DNA from: Diphasiastrum complanatum | Lineage: Eukaryota; Streptophyta; Lycopodiopsida; Lycopodiales; Lycopodiaceae | Assembly: GCA_029204225.1 (NCBI GenBank) | Contig: CM055092.1 | Coordinates: 28,756,359-28,820,358 of the forward strand | Direction of reading: 5' to 3' | Length of the DNA stretch: 64,000 nt | Part shown: in pieces, positions 23,503 through 36,199 of the stretch | How positions within the stretch are numbered: position 1 is the stretch's first letter | How the letters are laid out: each line of letters starts with the position of its first letter | Program-made: the position numbers and the translations under genes | The notes under the pieces: generated by a model | What the model was told of the DNA's origin: nothing | Databases searched by the model: none | The model's input: only the letters and a program-made list of their open reading frames with translations

Positions 23503-25250
23503 CTAAAATTCCAAAAATGAATCCTTAGGGTCCCTAGGGTATTCAAAACATAATTTCTTATAAATACTACTTGTAGAATAGGCTAAATCACCAAATAAAA
23601 TTCTATCCATAGTAGCATTGAAATCCTCGGAGTGATGAGGAGTACTCGAGCTATAGTTGCTCATGTTAGCTCCAGGTGTGGATGGTGGACTTTGTACTCT
23701 CATAGCCCTAGAAGTACTGACAACATCTTGCTTCAAGGAAAGAGGCTTAGGTGGGGAGTTGACACTATTGTGTAGTCTTCTATCCTTTTTCGGTTGAGCA
23801 TGTCTTCTTTCCCGTCTTGATGTGATGGCAACCCCTCTACTTAGGGGGTTGCTTTGCTTTTGGAATCAGTCTTGAATATCTAGTAATGAATATTTCTCAG
23901 CCTCATGCACAATGGTCAACACCAAATCCTCATATAATTTCATCTAAAAGTCCTTGTATATAATAAGTAATACTTTAAATGTGAGAATTGCCCACCATTT
24001 GCAATCATGAGAGAGTGACAATGTCAATTCGCTCACAAGTTTGTAAAACATGACAGAAAAAATCAAAAGATGATATGTTTTATAATTCCTTTTGTGCATG
24101 AGCTAGGGATGTCTAGGTCTCCTCGGTCTCCTTGAACCTCTAGACCTTGTATGTTCATGAGGAGGTTGAGGAGAATTAACAAAGCTCACTAAATGAGTTG
24201 TCTACTTAGTCTTTGCATTGAGTGGTAGTTGTTATTGCCACCATTTCTTTGGAGTCACCTTTGTTCTAATTCTCATATGATCATCTCCTAATACCATGAG
24301 TGTTATCTCTTCCTCATTTTGCTCCACACCTACATTGAACTCTTTCATTTAATGTCCTCGATTTTTTTGCGCATTCTCTAGCCATGCGGCCTAGATTATG
24401 ACAATAGTAGCATGTGATTTGCTTCCTCTTGTTGTATGATTTGCTTCATCTTATCATATTGTTGTTTCTCTTGTCCTTGTTGCCCAGTCTCATTTTTTTG
24501 GTTGGTTTCACCATAACAAGCCTTGCGTTACTCCTTGCTTGTGTTGCATCCTGGGATAATCCTTCATATCCTTCAAATTGTTGAGTGTCATCCTTCCAAG
24601 AAGAGCTAGTTCATCTTTCATTGTCTAGATTTTCCTCCTCCCTTCCTCCTAAAGTAGCCTTTGTATGACATAATTCATCTATAGTTCTTCAATCTTACTA
24701 TTTTTATTAATCATGATTGGGATGTTGGCAATTTGTCAAGAATGATGGTAAAGACACAGGCGTGTCTTTTAAAATGGTGTCCCCATTGCCTTCCAATTAA
24801 CTTTGTCTTTTCTAAATGCTCTTGCAATGAATCTCCATGCCCCATCTTCAACGTGGCTAACTTCCTCCTTGTAACAACACATTAGTCACGCTTTTCGCTT
24901 CATATATGTCTTCCAAAGTATTCCATACTCGCTTGGCATCTTTTGAACCTTGTACTCGTGTAGACATTTTCCCATAGTAAGGCAGATTGTCATGAATGCC
25001 TTCTTCTCTCTAGCTCTGAATGCTTTTGTAGCTTCTACATGCACCACACCTTCTTGATCAGGCCCCAGAGTAACTTTGCACCCCTCCACAATCCTCCAGA
25101 ACCCTTTTTTTCTCTCTCTCTCAAACTTCTCAATGGCTCATTGGTCATTAGAACCCATTTTTTTCCAACACCATCTTTAATCTCCATTTCCAAAGGCCAT
25201 ATCTCTCTCCCTCAAACTTCTCAATGGCTCATTGGTCATTAGAGTTGTGT
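23503..25250 (-). pseudogene. gag: Zinc-knuckle Gag relic (M), family unassigned
   Basis: The minus strand from about 25,240 reads MTNEPLRSLRE-type text, which is tandemly duplicated (see 25,105-25,243). It continues with EGCKVTLGPDQEGVVHVEA and a Gag-like block ending near 24,886. A zinc knuckle near 24,370-24,415 reads CYYCHNLGRMAREC, with Arg in place of the usual His. Basic, proline-rich and serine-rich text follows down to 23,503 (for example QSPPSTPGANMSNYSSSTPH). Several frame breaks are present. It is probably a retroelement Gag, but the last part is not recognised and could be another gene fragment. Confidence 0.55.
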
Positions 25251-25296
25251 GCCTCCATTCCATGATCTTCCTCTTGTTCACTCTATGTCTCTTTTG

Positions 25297-25772
25297 TGAA
25301 AAATGAAAATTCTAGCTTGGATTGTAATTAATTTTTTGTTGTACATTGTAATTCAAACGTGTAAGAGAGTGTTCCCACATGTGTAGATCAGGCTTAGGTA
25401 GGTTAGATCTTGATCGTAGAGGTAGCCAAGTCAATTTGGTCATCATTTCTGAAATCTAGGACCAAACTCCATGGAAATAGGAAGTTGGTGAGTCAATCTA
25501 ACCACCATGGTTGGTAGACCTAATGGTTAGGTCAAGATGATTGATTAGGTGTACCTGATGATGATGTGGCACTTGAACACATATTCGACCTACCAAGAAT
25601 ACCATCTCAATGTGCTTTCATTCATTCATTTGTATTGTAATTTTGTGATTGGAATGCAATCTAGACCTTGTAAGGTTCATTGTCTATTAGTAGGTTGTAC
25701 AACAAATTGTACTACACACGTGTGGAGTTAAATTTACTAGTTTTGATCATCTTTTGATTGCTCTTGATTGTA
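25297..25772 (+). repeat. 5' LTR of element L, 3'-truncated
   Basis: Pairs with 26,852 onward, with clear divergence including an insertion of about 60 bp in the 3' copy. CACACGTGTG is at 25,715-25,724. Confidence 0.8.
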
Positions 25773-26850
25773 GGGCTTCATCAAGAAGGGACTTGAAGGA
25801 AAGTATGCTTTTTAAAGAGGAGCCCATATGAACTCAAACAAGCACCTAGAGCTTGGTACGCTAGGCTAAACTCTTTTCTTATCTCTATCAACTTTAAATT
25901 GAGCTCTTATGATCCTTCATTGTCCTTTGGATTAATGACCGAAAAATCATTGTACTTTTTTTGTATGTAGATGACATGATTTAGATGGCATAAGAGAAGT
26001 CAAAGTTGTCTTATTTAAAGAGTTTAGGATGGTTGATCTCGGCCTATTATGGTTCATTTTAGGAATAGAAGCTACTAGAGGCCTGTATTTTAGCTTCATA
26101 TGTCAATTTAAATATGCTTTATCCATCCTAGACAGATTTGGAATGAAGAATTGTAAAGGCATTGAGACACCAATGCAGCAAAGTGTAAAAGCGTCTATAA
26201 GAAATGATGAAGCATCTGTTTAGGACATCAATCGTTATAGAAGACTTATAGGCTCGTCGATCTATTTAACTATAACTAGACCTGATCTTAGTTATAGTGT
26301 TAGTAAATTAAGCCAATACATGCAAAGCCCTTTTATGTCACATTGACAAATGGCCAAAAGGGTCCTTAGATACATGTCGGCTAGTAACTTTGGCATTTTA
26401 TATCAAGGGACTAATCTTGGCTTAAGAGCCTACTCGGACTTTGATTTTGCAGGTGACAAGGTGGATTGAAAGTCTACAAGTACATTTGCTACATTCCTTT
26501 GTGATGGAGTAGTATTATGGCTTTCCAAAAAGCAAGATACTATTTCACTATCATCAACTACATCTGAGTACAAGGTCTTGACATCTACATGCAAGGAGAT
26601 TTTATGGCTCAAAAGGCTTTTGGTGAAGCTTCAAGTCATGGAGGCTGAGGAGGTTCCATGGATCTATTGTGACAACCAATCAGCCCAGCAACTTGCCACT
26701 CGGATCCTACATTCCATGCTAGGAGCAAGCATATCAAGATTGCTATTCATTTTGTGAGGGAGAAGGCACAAGCAAGAGAGATCGAACTCCACCATGTGCC
26801 ATCATCGGATTGCTTAGCTAATATACTCACTAAATCCTGATTTGAGGAGA
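25773..26850 (+). pseudogene. pol: RT C-terminus and RNase H of element L
   Basis: Degraded RT begins with GFIKKGLEGK and runs through a damaged YVDD region (FVCR-HDL near 25,960). At 26,029 a readable block follows: MVDLGLLWFILGIEATRGL, then GIETPMQQSVKAS. RNase H follows with SDFDFAGDKVD, LSKKQDTISLSSTTSEYK and CDNQSAQQLA, interrupted by several stops (TAG, TGA) and a frameshift near 26,700. A GAGGAGAG purine tract precedes the 3' LTR. Confidence 0.85.
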
Positions 26851-26851
26851 G

Positions 26852-27480
26852 TGAAAAATGACAATTCTAGCTTGATTGATTTTTTGTTGTACATTGTGAT
26901 TCAGAAGTGTGAGAGAGTGTTTCCACGTGTGTAGATCAAGATTAGGTAGGTTAGATCTTGATCATAGGGATAGGCAAGTCAATATTTTGGTCATAATTCC
27001 TTAGATCTAGAACCAAACTCCGTGAATCTAGGAAGTTGGTGAGTCAATCTAACCAACATGATTGTTAGACCTAATGGTTAGGTCAAGATGATTGAGTAGG
27101 TGTACCGGATGATGATGTGGCACTTGAACATGTGCTAGACCTGCTCATCTATCCAAGAATACCATTTCAATGTACTTTCATTCATTCATTCTATTGAGAG
27201 ATCAAGAGAAATTTAGGAGTCAATTGACAATTTCTAACAATCTCCACATTTATATTGTGATTTTGTGATTGGAATGCAATCAGAACTTTGTAAGGTTCAT
27301 TTTCTATTTGCAGACAACAGACTCTACTACACACGTGTGGAGTCGGATTTACTAGTTTTGATCATCTTTTGATTGCTCTTGATTGTATGAGTCTAAATTG
27401 TTAATCTAGATCTAGAAATTGGATTCTAGTTTTGCAATAAATAGATAGATCAATCACTCTTGGAGTCTTTTGTAAGCTCG
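26852..27480 (+). repeat. 3' LTR of element L (right end approximate)
   Basis: Starts TGAAAAATGACAATTC after the purine tract. CACACGTGTG is at 27,330-27,339. The end is uncertain because the 5' copy is truncated. Confidence 0.7.
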
Positions 27481-30400
27481 TTTATGGTCCAAATTACTGT
27501 ACTTCAACATCTTCAGATCTTTTCAAAGTCAATCAAGTAGGGCATAAGGCCCTCTCGTAGCAATCTCTTACATGCGTGGGCCCATAACGTTTGAGGGCCT
27601 TGTCCACTGTGGCTGATTTAGTGCTCAATCATTTAGCAAACAAACATTCACACAATAATGGAGAAGCAATCAAGAACAATGATCATAACAAAAGTGATAC
27701 TGCAAGTGCTCATGTTCTCCCTCTTTCACATGCATTATATTCAGCTGTTCATGTGTACATCAAGAAAAGCAAGATTGCCTCGTGGAGGATGATGGGGTCA
27801 CGTAGTCTATGAGGGTCTTGCAATTAACTAACTATTTTTATCTTAGGTAACTGACTGTGAAGTGTGACATCTCTCTCCCCACACAGAGACTTGCTTAGCA
27901 GATTTTTATGGTGAGGGTGGGTGCGGCGGGCGCGGGTAAGCAGTCTCCATCAGTTAAGCTTTCTTGCGGGATTCCGTAGCTTCAAAAGTCGCTGAATCGT
28001 TCAAACTTCAGGCTCCCGAGCTAGCTAGCAACACATCTATGTACAGACAGGAAAAAATTATGTTTGCTATGATAGCCTATTATTGCTGCATGTACTGCAG
28101 TTACAGTGTGGACGCACCGTCTATCAATCCAAGCTCAGAGGTTTTTCTAGTGTCTCATTTCAAACTGTAGGTTCTAGTACAGCTTTGTGATAAGGCACCT
28201 TGCAAACTTGAAGGATAAAGGGAGGGTATATCGTAACCAATATCAAACGGTAAACCCTTGTTACAGCGACAGCATGATAATTTGATGATTTATCTGGGAC
28301 AACTTGTCTTGGGCAATGGACAATTTTCCTTTTTCTGTCAGAACTGACAGTATTTGTTATAAAGTCTCTGTCAGCAGCTCCATTTTTTTAGTCTTGACAT
28401 GTGGTTGTAATTGTTTGCACTTCTGAGTAGATTGTCGGTGTTGCTGCTTGTCCTGGTGGCAAAGGAAGAAGAAAGAATGCTTCCAGGTGGGTCCCTAAGG
28501 AGTTGTCATTTCAGTCAATCTTCCAAGTTCCAATCTAAGAAGCATCATAGTTCTGGAACGATTAAAAAAGGGTTTTTTTGGAACACTTTTGTACATGAGA
28601 ATTTTCTTACTCCAAAGAGCCACTATTCAGGATCTGATTTATTCTGCTTACTTTTTATTAGCAATGAACTCCATGTTTTCTTTGTGTGACTGAAATCAAG
28701 GAGGTACCTGCATGTAAGGCCCTAGGCCCACTGGCCTTCCACGGTGTAATGACATGTCTGAAATTTTTTTATCTCATAAATTTTGGACAGAATAGCCGAT
28801 GCTTTTATTCAAAGATGAGAATTCTAATCTATCTCATCTAATCTAGAGGTGATTTCACTTGCAATCAAATTCCACCGGGGGAGGTGCATCAAATATACAA
28901 AAAAAAAAAAATTGAAGACTTGGCATAACGTACAAAATGAGTAACAAATTTTAAATCCATTGCTACTAAACTAAAGTTTTTTTTTTTTTGTAGGGGTGTC
29001 AACATTTTTTAGTTGAACTTAATGCTATCAAACTTGCAAAATTCAATGACACAAAAACAAATTGAAATGCAATGATATAAAATTCAGATTGAAATTACCA
29101 GTACCTTTTGAATCCAGACAATTGGAAATAATCGTTTTCAAGGCCAAATGACGATAGCATATTAATGACATAAAAGGGCCTTTATTGTCAATCATCCATT
29201 CTCAACAACATTTTGCTTTTGTGCATTGGTGTTTGTTTTTTATGGAAATTTTCAAGCAATCTGTTAGAAGATCCTACTCTGAAGAGTTCGAAAGGAATAG
29301 CTAAGATATAGTTGTGGGATGGATGTTATAGAGAAACTCCTCATTGTTGAAATAATGTTCGTTTGAGCAAGTCCACATTGATTGGGTTTACTCAACAAGG
29401 CTAATTGAAAGACAATGTCCTAAGTTCTATGACTCAAAGGTTTCTTTCTATCACAACTGAATTGAGATTTTTTGATTGCAATATATAAGAAAATCCTTCT
29501 TGGGACAAGAAAGGTCACTTATCTCATTGACTTGGATTGGAATTTGCTAGTAGCTCTTAATTGAAGGTGAGACATGTGCTCCAATTAAATATTTATGTGA
29601 ATTTTGGTCATTAAACAATGCCTTCTTTCAAATTGTAGGCTGACTAGAGTACACTAATGAACATATATGTTGACATTTTGAAACTGGACCAAGTGAATGC
29701 TAGTAGTAAATTTTCAAATAACAAATGACTTAGAAGTACCTAAAGTATGGCTCTCTTTGCATGTGCTAGAGTGAGATCTTTCACATTCATCAGCTCTAGC
29801 ACGAGTCGGGTGTTGCTTCTAGGTGTTGATACAAAAATGAATGCTCGTCAGGAAGATAAAACTAAGAGGAGGTTCAATGGCCCTCATTTGTAGTTAGAGA
29901 GATCACACCACATTGTTTGAACTTTTCTATATGTTCCTTATTTTTTGCTTTTAAATTGATTCCTCTCAAGCATCAAAGTGATGATACTAAAAGAGCATTG
30001 AAATCATAATGTTGAACTTGGCCTCAATATTACATAAGAGAAATAGAAAGCCAATTCTTATATTGTGTGTATGTTATGTCAATAAATTACTAGTGTATTT
30101 AAACTATCAAATCTCTCCAACTCAAACACAAATTAGTAAAGAACCAAGGAAAGAAATTCCCATGGGAAGAGGCCATCTATTTATCTTGGCTTCAAACATC
30201 TAATAATACAAGAATTCTTACGTTTATATCCTCCCAGTACCTCCACTACACATACAAAGTGAGAATGCAGTGAGCTCATCCACCTCATATAGAAAAGCCA
30301 TAAACCCTAGGCACTAACAAACAAATCTTTATGGCAATTAATGAAACTCTTGAGTACATGTTATGGAACTACATTACGCATACGACTTCTCATACATAAC

Positions 30401-31442
30401 ACCAAATGAAAAAAGATCAATAACTAGAGGTGAGTGCAATATACATATAAATTCAATACCACACATAATAAGTGATTTGCACAATATGCACTTACGAAGC
30501 CCAATGAGATGTGGTGCAGGCCAGATCAACCCCATGTTTTTTAACACCTTGTGTCCCACATGTGAACATACCTCAAGAACTATTCTCGATCTATAAAAGA
30601 ACATTTGTAAGAAAACTGTCGACCTTCATATGCCCTATGGTCTATACAAAAAAAGCATGTGAATTAATCAATTTTGGAACTTCATACAATCTACATGATT
30701 GCTCTTATTTAGAATAGCCCTAATCCCAATGTGATTGCTCTTGCATGGAAATCCTAAATCCTAGACACCAACAAGGAGATTATTATGGCACCTGAAATAG
30801 CTTCAATGATAACATTGACATTGCTTCACACAAATGAGGATATGTGCAAAATACATATCAAGTCAATTCATCACGATTGTAGTGATTTGAATAGCAAGCA
30901 CTTATGGATCCCAAAGAGAACTAATCATAGCCCATACCAAGACCACCATTCAAAACCTATAATCCTATATGTGAATGGACATTTGTATAGCACACATAAT
31001 TGAAACAAAACCGCATGGTCCACAAGCATTGGAAGCATGCTTTTATATTAGAAATCAAAATTGACTGGCTTATACCACACACATTGAATTGTAATCTCAA
31101 AATTATTTACATCATTTTCTAAAAATATGAAACAATAGAACCATCAAAATAATATCGAAATATATTGTCACGCAAAGAGAGGTTTTGATATATGAGCAGT
31201 ACAAAAGATATGAAGAAGCCATGATATGTGCATATCATCATTATCATCCTCTGATGATATCTCCTCACTATCACTCATGAATCTTAATGATGATGAAAAT
31301 GGACCCTCTGGATCCATGTGTCACAATCTACTTAACCCTCTGCCTTTGTCTCAATCTTGTCCAATCCCTCTAGGTTGTGTGTTTGTCCCTAAGTAGTCCT
31401 CTGACAGGCGCAGGACAAAAAATATACTACAACGTCAATCTA
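27481..31442. other. Intergenic, no convincing gene; diverged tandem duplication at 30.29-30.99 kb
   Basis: Open frames at 27,591-27,812 and 28,411-28,689 lack domains. A short exon-like stretch at 28,430-28,485 ends CCAG/GTGGGT but is too short to name. Blocks near 30,290-30,560 and 30,740-30,990 share order and wording (for example CCTAG(G/A)CAC(T/C)AACAA, then GTGATTTG, then GCACTTA), suggesting an old tandem duplication. Confidence 0.4.
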
Positions 31443-32696
31443 TCACTTCTGTTTGGTTTGGCATCGTAATATCAAGAGCACACATAATGAATGCCCTGAA
31501 GCCTGGTAACAAGCGAAAATGGTTCTGAGTAAGTAAAACAAAAAGAAAAAGAAAAACCAATAGATCCTCTGGAGTAGGGGATCTAGTTCAAAGGGTGCAG
31601 GGCTCTGGGGCATTTCAAAAATTTCAACGGCCCCAAGGGGGTCAAAATCATCGAACATATCCATGAAATACTGTGTGTTTGGTGAAGTAGCTTCGGTGTG
31701 CAGGGGTGAGGCGGCCTGGGCAACTGTGATGGGAATTGTAGTCCCAATAGTCACAGACTGTCCTTGTGTGGAAGCAGAGGCGAGGGAAGCATTAGAGGCA
31801 GGGGGAATAGGAAGTTCAGTGCAAACAATAGCAGGGGGTGGAAGCGCAACTGACGATGTATGCCTAGTGCGACATCCGAGATGCAGAAGGCGAGTCAGGA
31901 ATGACGATCTCGCTGCATGAACGATGTCAACTATGTGAACTCAAGGCTTGGTGGAACGACTCGGCCGGTGTTTCTTCATAGACCGAAAGCACAGAACTAG
32001 GTGGAAGCCATGGATTTCGTTTTCCAGGTGAGAGGTTGATAGAAGAGACAACAAAGGACCAGCAGTGAACTGTTGCTTAGTATTGCTCTTAATAGCTCAT
32101 TTGAGATCACCAGAAATAGTCTTGAACCAGTTATATGGTTCAAGAGGGGCTTTGGCTAACTTGGTATAGGACTCAACTATTTGATGGAGGATCTGTGAAG
32201 TGATGCGGTCTTTCCTAAGGTTGCCAACCATCAAGAAGTTATTTAGGAGCTGGGCAGCAACGTGTATGGAAAGCTCAGTGATGACATCAAGGAGGTATTC
32301 GTCGTTGGTCCAATGCAGATTGTTGGTTAAGTTGATGTAAGGCTTTATGGTCTGTTTGGCCTGTTTATGATTAGGTGAGGCCTATGTTCTAGATGCTATA
32401 TCTTTGGCAGCAAGGGTGGCCTCAGTGATGTGCACCTTATGTGTTGCTCCATGAAAGGTGATATAAAATTTGGATTTCTCTGCCTTCCACGTACTGAAGG
32501 CAAGAGTGATGAAATCCATGTTGATTCTCCTAGAAAAGACTCTCTCATGAATACCCATTGCGGTAAGCAGAGGCTCCGGAAGGGTCATCCACTGAGTGAC
32601 CATGCTTGTGCTAGGAAGTATCGGGATGTCTGTTGCAGATGGGACATCACGATGGATAGTATAACACGGAGACTAGGAAGTATTTGTGGAAGACAT
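31443..32696 (-). pseudogene. Extra 3' ORF of gypsy element E, env-like candidate, four in-frame stops
   Basis: From an ATG at 32,696 a single frame of 418 codons runs to the stop at 31,443, broken only by TAG at 32,673-32,675, TAG at 32,382-32,384, TGA at 32,097-32,099 and TGA at 31,941-31,943. Frame is kept throughout, so it was coding until recently. The N-terminal half is mixed and probably globular (MTLPEPLLTAMGIHERVF, YLLDVITELSIHVAAQL). The middle is Ser/Pro/Ala-rich. The C-terminus has a strong hydrophobic stretch (IYWFFFFFLFYLLRTIFACY) that could span a membrane. Position 3' of integrase and a C-terminal hydrophobic segment match the env-like ORFs of some plant gypsy elements, but I recognise no envelope motif, so the function is not established. 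Confidence 0.5.
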
Positions 32697-33528
32697 GATG
32701 ATCAGAAATGAAATGTAAGATGCGCAAAATATATCAGAAAGCAGTTCAGAAAGTTTAGAAGGCTTTGGTCGCAGGAAAAATTTGCAAGAGCTTCGCTAGC
32801 ACAAGTGAGGAATGAATCGAATTTGGCCAACTTATAGGTGAATTTGGTGGTCCATTACACAAAATACTAGTTTGGCTGATCAATTCTAATCCAAAATTTG
32901 CAGGCATGTACAATACTGTGAAAATAGGCTATAAAAATCTCGACGAAGGTTTCTGGGGATCTAAACCTATCAGGTGAACGTTTTCCAGGGCTGGCGAAGG
33001 ATGAACCTTCACCCAAGAGGGTCCTTTGCCTAGGTATTGCCATAAACGCATTTCTCCAAAATGAACCTATGGCCAACCTAATTTTGACATTTTAAGACCA
33101 TCTAGCATGTCGACGAAGGTTCATAATGAGAGTAAGATTCTCGGCAAAGGTTCCCAAAATGGCATATTGTTGATCATTCTCCTAGCTCCAAAAATGGATG
33201 TTTTCTGGACAAGAACCTTCGCCCACCTCAAATTAGATAAATCTGGAGTGGATGTATAGTCTGAGAGCTCAGCGAAGGTTTCTGATACTATATAGGCAAC
33301 ATCTGACCAAAACATGGATTTTGTAAGTCATTTTATCACAAAATATTGTTCTTCCTTTTTTCCATGTTGATGACTTTTTTGACTTTTGCTCATCAATCTT
33401 TTCTCTTTTTTTTTTACTGTCTTTTTTCACAAAAAATATGAACAATCAAATATTGAAAACAAAAAATTGAAAAACAAATAAAATTAAAAAAATCCTTGAG
33501 ATCAGGCTTGTTGATCTGGCAGAGCCGG
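32697..33528. other. Spacer between integrase and 3' ORF of element E, with recurring GCGAAGGTT motif
   Basis: Non-coding. The motif (G/A)CGAAGGTT or its reverse complement recurs about seven times at 32,943-33,283, sometimes with one change. The same motif recurs in the element leader at 39.42-40.03 kb. T- and A-rich tracts fill 33,340-33,490. Confidence 0.5.
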
Positions 33529-34584
33529 CTAACAAAACTTGCGTAATCGGCTACCATTCATCGAAGTATCAAATCGTTTTCCATCCATGTGCTCAAAAAT
33601 TACTACGCCATAGTTCAAGATTTCCTTCACTTTATACGGACCTTCACAGGTAAACTTCAGTTTTTCCTTGATCAGCTTGGTTTTGTACATCAATGCAAGA
33701 TCTCCTGCTTTCAGATCCTTTTTGTGCAATCGACGATCATGCCATGCCTTGTGGCGGGCTTTCTCTGCTGCTAATGCATGAACTGCCATCAGTCGGGTTT
33801 CACATAATTTATGCAACGCTTCATGACGGAGTTGTAAAGACTTATCATCATTTAACCATTCTGTTGTTGCTATGCATAAAGATGGGATTGAAAATTCAAT
33901 CGGCATGACAACATCTTGACCATAGACCAGTTCAAAGGGTGTTTGATTTGTACTATTTTTGTAAGCGGTTCTGAATGCTCATAATGTTGCATACAGTTTA
34001 TGTTTCCAATCAGACCGACTCACTTCAACTATCATTGTCATAATGGTGCAGAGAATCTTAGTGGAAGATTCAGCTTGGCCATTCCCTCTGGGATAGTAAG
34101 GAGTACTAAATTTGTGTATAACAAAAAAATCTTCCAATAAACACTTTATTATTTGATTAACAAAGTGTGTACCTTGGTCACTGACAATCTTGATCGGACA
34201 TCCAAATCTGATTATAATATTTTCATAAAGAAACTTGGTCGTAGATTTCGCATCAGCAACTTTGACAGCTTTGGCTTCAACCCACTTGGTCATATAATCA
34301 ATTGCTATGATAATGTATCTGGCCTGAGATCCTTATGTGGCAGGATGAATAGGACCAACATAATCCAGTCCCCATTTTTCAAACGGTGCTTGCGATAAAA
34401 CCGGATGCAAGGATTCATAATTCTGTCGAGTAGGCCGTCGTGCTCGTTGGCAAACATCACATGTATGAATAAAATTTTTTGTGTCCTTATGACGCATAGG
34501 CCACCAACAACCTGATTGCAAAAGTTTGTGAACAGTAATATCTGTAGAAAAGTGTCCTCCACCCATGCCATCATGCGAAAACAT
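33529..34584 (-). pseudogene. pol: Integrase of gypsy element E
   Basis: Read on the minus strand from 34,584. The HHCC zinc region runs HDGMGGGHF to FIHTCDVCQRA. The catalytic core follows with KWGLDYVGPIHPAT, KIVSDQGTHFVN and PRGNGQAESSTKIL, supplying the D, D and E residues. A C-terminal DNA-binding region follows (KARHKAWHDRRL, DLALMYKTKL, GPYKVKEI), ending NGSRLRKFC. No chromodomain follows. Frame breaks fall near 34,300 and 33,910-33,980. Integrase inserts the element cDNA into the host chromosome; this copy is broken. Confidence 0.9.
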
Positions 34585-34715
34585 GATTAAATCTGGGACT
34601 TCATGCGGTAAAACACATCTTCATAGAATATTGTCTGATCCACGACGATACAATTGTCTTGCAATCAATTGATAAGATTGAGCCTTCTGAATCAATTGTC
34701 TCTTCTGTACTTTTG

Positions 34716-36181
34716 TCAAGGAATCAGGTACTCAACAATAGCCACTGCCCACTCAGGTACTGCTTCTACATAGAACAATGTAGCATCTGGTAATTCATCA
34801 TCCACTTCAGTATTAACTAGTGCAGATTCGATTCGTGAAATGTGATCAGCTAGATAATGTTGCTTCCCCTTTCGAATCACAATTCGAAAGCCAAATTGAG
34901 TCAATAACAATAACCATCTTGCAATATGTCCAGTATTGCATGTCTTGCTTACCAAGTAAAGTAACGGCTAGTGATCCATATAAAATGCAAAGTGTGTTTC
35001 CATGAGGTAGTGACGAAATTTTTGAACAGAAAAAATCATGGCTAACGCCTCACATTCTGTTGTTGAATAATTCTTCTCCGGATCTGTAAGCTGTCTGCTT
35101 GCAAATCGTATAAGATAATCCTTCTTGTAGTCATTCCGTTGTGTCAAAACTGATCCAATGGCGTATTTTGAGACATCCGTATGAACATGAAATTCAATCG
35201 TCCAATCTGGAGAATGCTGTATTGGTGCTGAAGTTAATGTTTTTTTTAATATTTCAAAAGCATCTAATGCCTCCACTGTCCAAATAGAAACAATAGTCAA
35301 TTTGTATATAGGTCGTGCTAAACCACAAAGAAGATAAAAAAAATTCGATAGTAGCTCGCATGACCCATAAACACATAAACTCCACGAATTGTCGGTGGTG
35401 GTGGCAATTCCACGATAATCTTGATTTTAGAATAATTCGTGGCAATACCATGTCTTGATATCACATGTCCAAGCACAACTCCGTGGGAAATCCATATCTG
35501 GCATTTTTCTGAATTTAGAGAAATTTGATATTTGCGGCATCTTTCAAATACTTTCTCCAATCAATGTAGGTGGTCTGCATCTGTACTATATGGAATCCCA
35601 GGTCATCCAAGTAAGTTTCAAGGAATTTTTTGTAGATAATCTTTAAAAGCAAATTGCATTACTCTTTGGAACGAATTTGGTGCATTATAGAGTCCAAATG
35701 GCATTACTTTGTAGGCATAGGTTTTCCATTCTGTTGCAAAAGCGGTTTTGTGGCGATCGGCAGGTGCAATCTTAACCTGGTTGTAACCACTAAATCCATC
35801 TAGGAAACTATAAGCTTCCGCTCCAGCAAGGCGATCCAAAATGCTTTTAGTAAAAGGTAACAAAAAGTGATCCTTCTGCGTCACTTTGTTCAAAGCCTTG
35901 AGATTTATACAGATTTTCAATTTCTCATTCTTCTTAGGAACAATGACAATCGGTGAGATCCATTCGGTATGCTTGATCTCATAAATGAAATCGGCGTGAA
36001 GCAGTCTCTGAAGTTCTTTTTTTATCGAATCCGCAACATTAAAATTACAGTGATTGAACTTTGTAACCTTTGAAACTGCATCAAGTACTAAAGGTATGGT
36101 ATGTTCAATAACTGATGTTATAATACCCTTCAGATCTTGATAAGTCCATGCAAAGCAATCTTGATACTTAATAAGTAACAT
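34716..36181 (-). pseudogene. pol: Reverse transcriptase and RNase H of gypsy element E
   Basis: RT from about 36,181: LLIKYQDCFAWTYQDLKGI, WISPIVIVPKKNEKLKICI, YSFLDGFSGYNQVKIAPADR, TYAYKVMPFGLYNAPNSFQR. After one frame shift comes the catalytic YLDD within FLETYLDDLG (35,602-35,613). The thumb is at 35,318-35,560 (CQIWISHGVVLGHVIS). RNase H is at 34,968-35,300 (HTDVSKYAIGSVLTQ, NYSTTECEALAMIFSVQKFR) and the connection at 34,716-34,955 (GHIARWLLLLTQFGFRI, LADHISR). Stops and frameshifts between these blocks make it inactive. Confidence 0.92.
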
Positions 36182-36199
36182 GCAGAGTGCTTGATACTG

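Larger units (their letters stand above)
25297..27480 (+). mobile_element. Ty1/copia element L, large internal deletion
   Basis: The 5' LTR (25,297-25,772) and 3' LTR (from 26,852) share several hundred bases of the same text, beginning TGAAAAATG. Between them lie only partial RT and RNase H. The 5' LTR breaks off at 25,772 and joins RT sequence directly, so the LTR 3' end, PBS, gag, protease, integrase and first half of RT are missing. The 3' end is set near 27,480 by comparison with the element D LTR end (CACTCTTGG..CTTTTTGTA). Confidence 0.8.

Noticed and set aside
28411-28689. Open frame and a possible short exon (28,430-28,485) ending at GTGGGT
   Set aside because: Too short and without recognisable protein; one donor-like site is not enough.
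32697-33528. 3' LTR of gypsy E placed here
   Set aside because: The block does not align with any sequence beside the PBS at 43.4 kb, and the ghost ORF lies further 3', so it is better read as a spacer.
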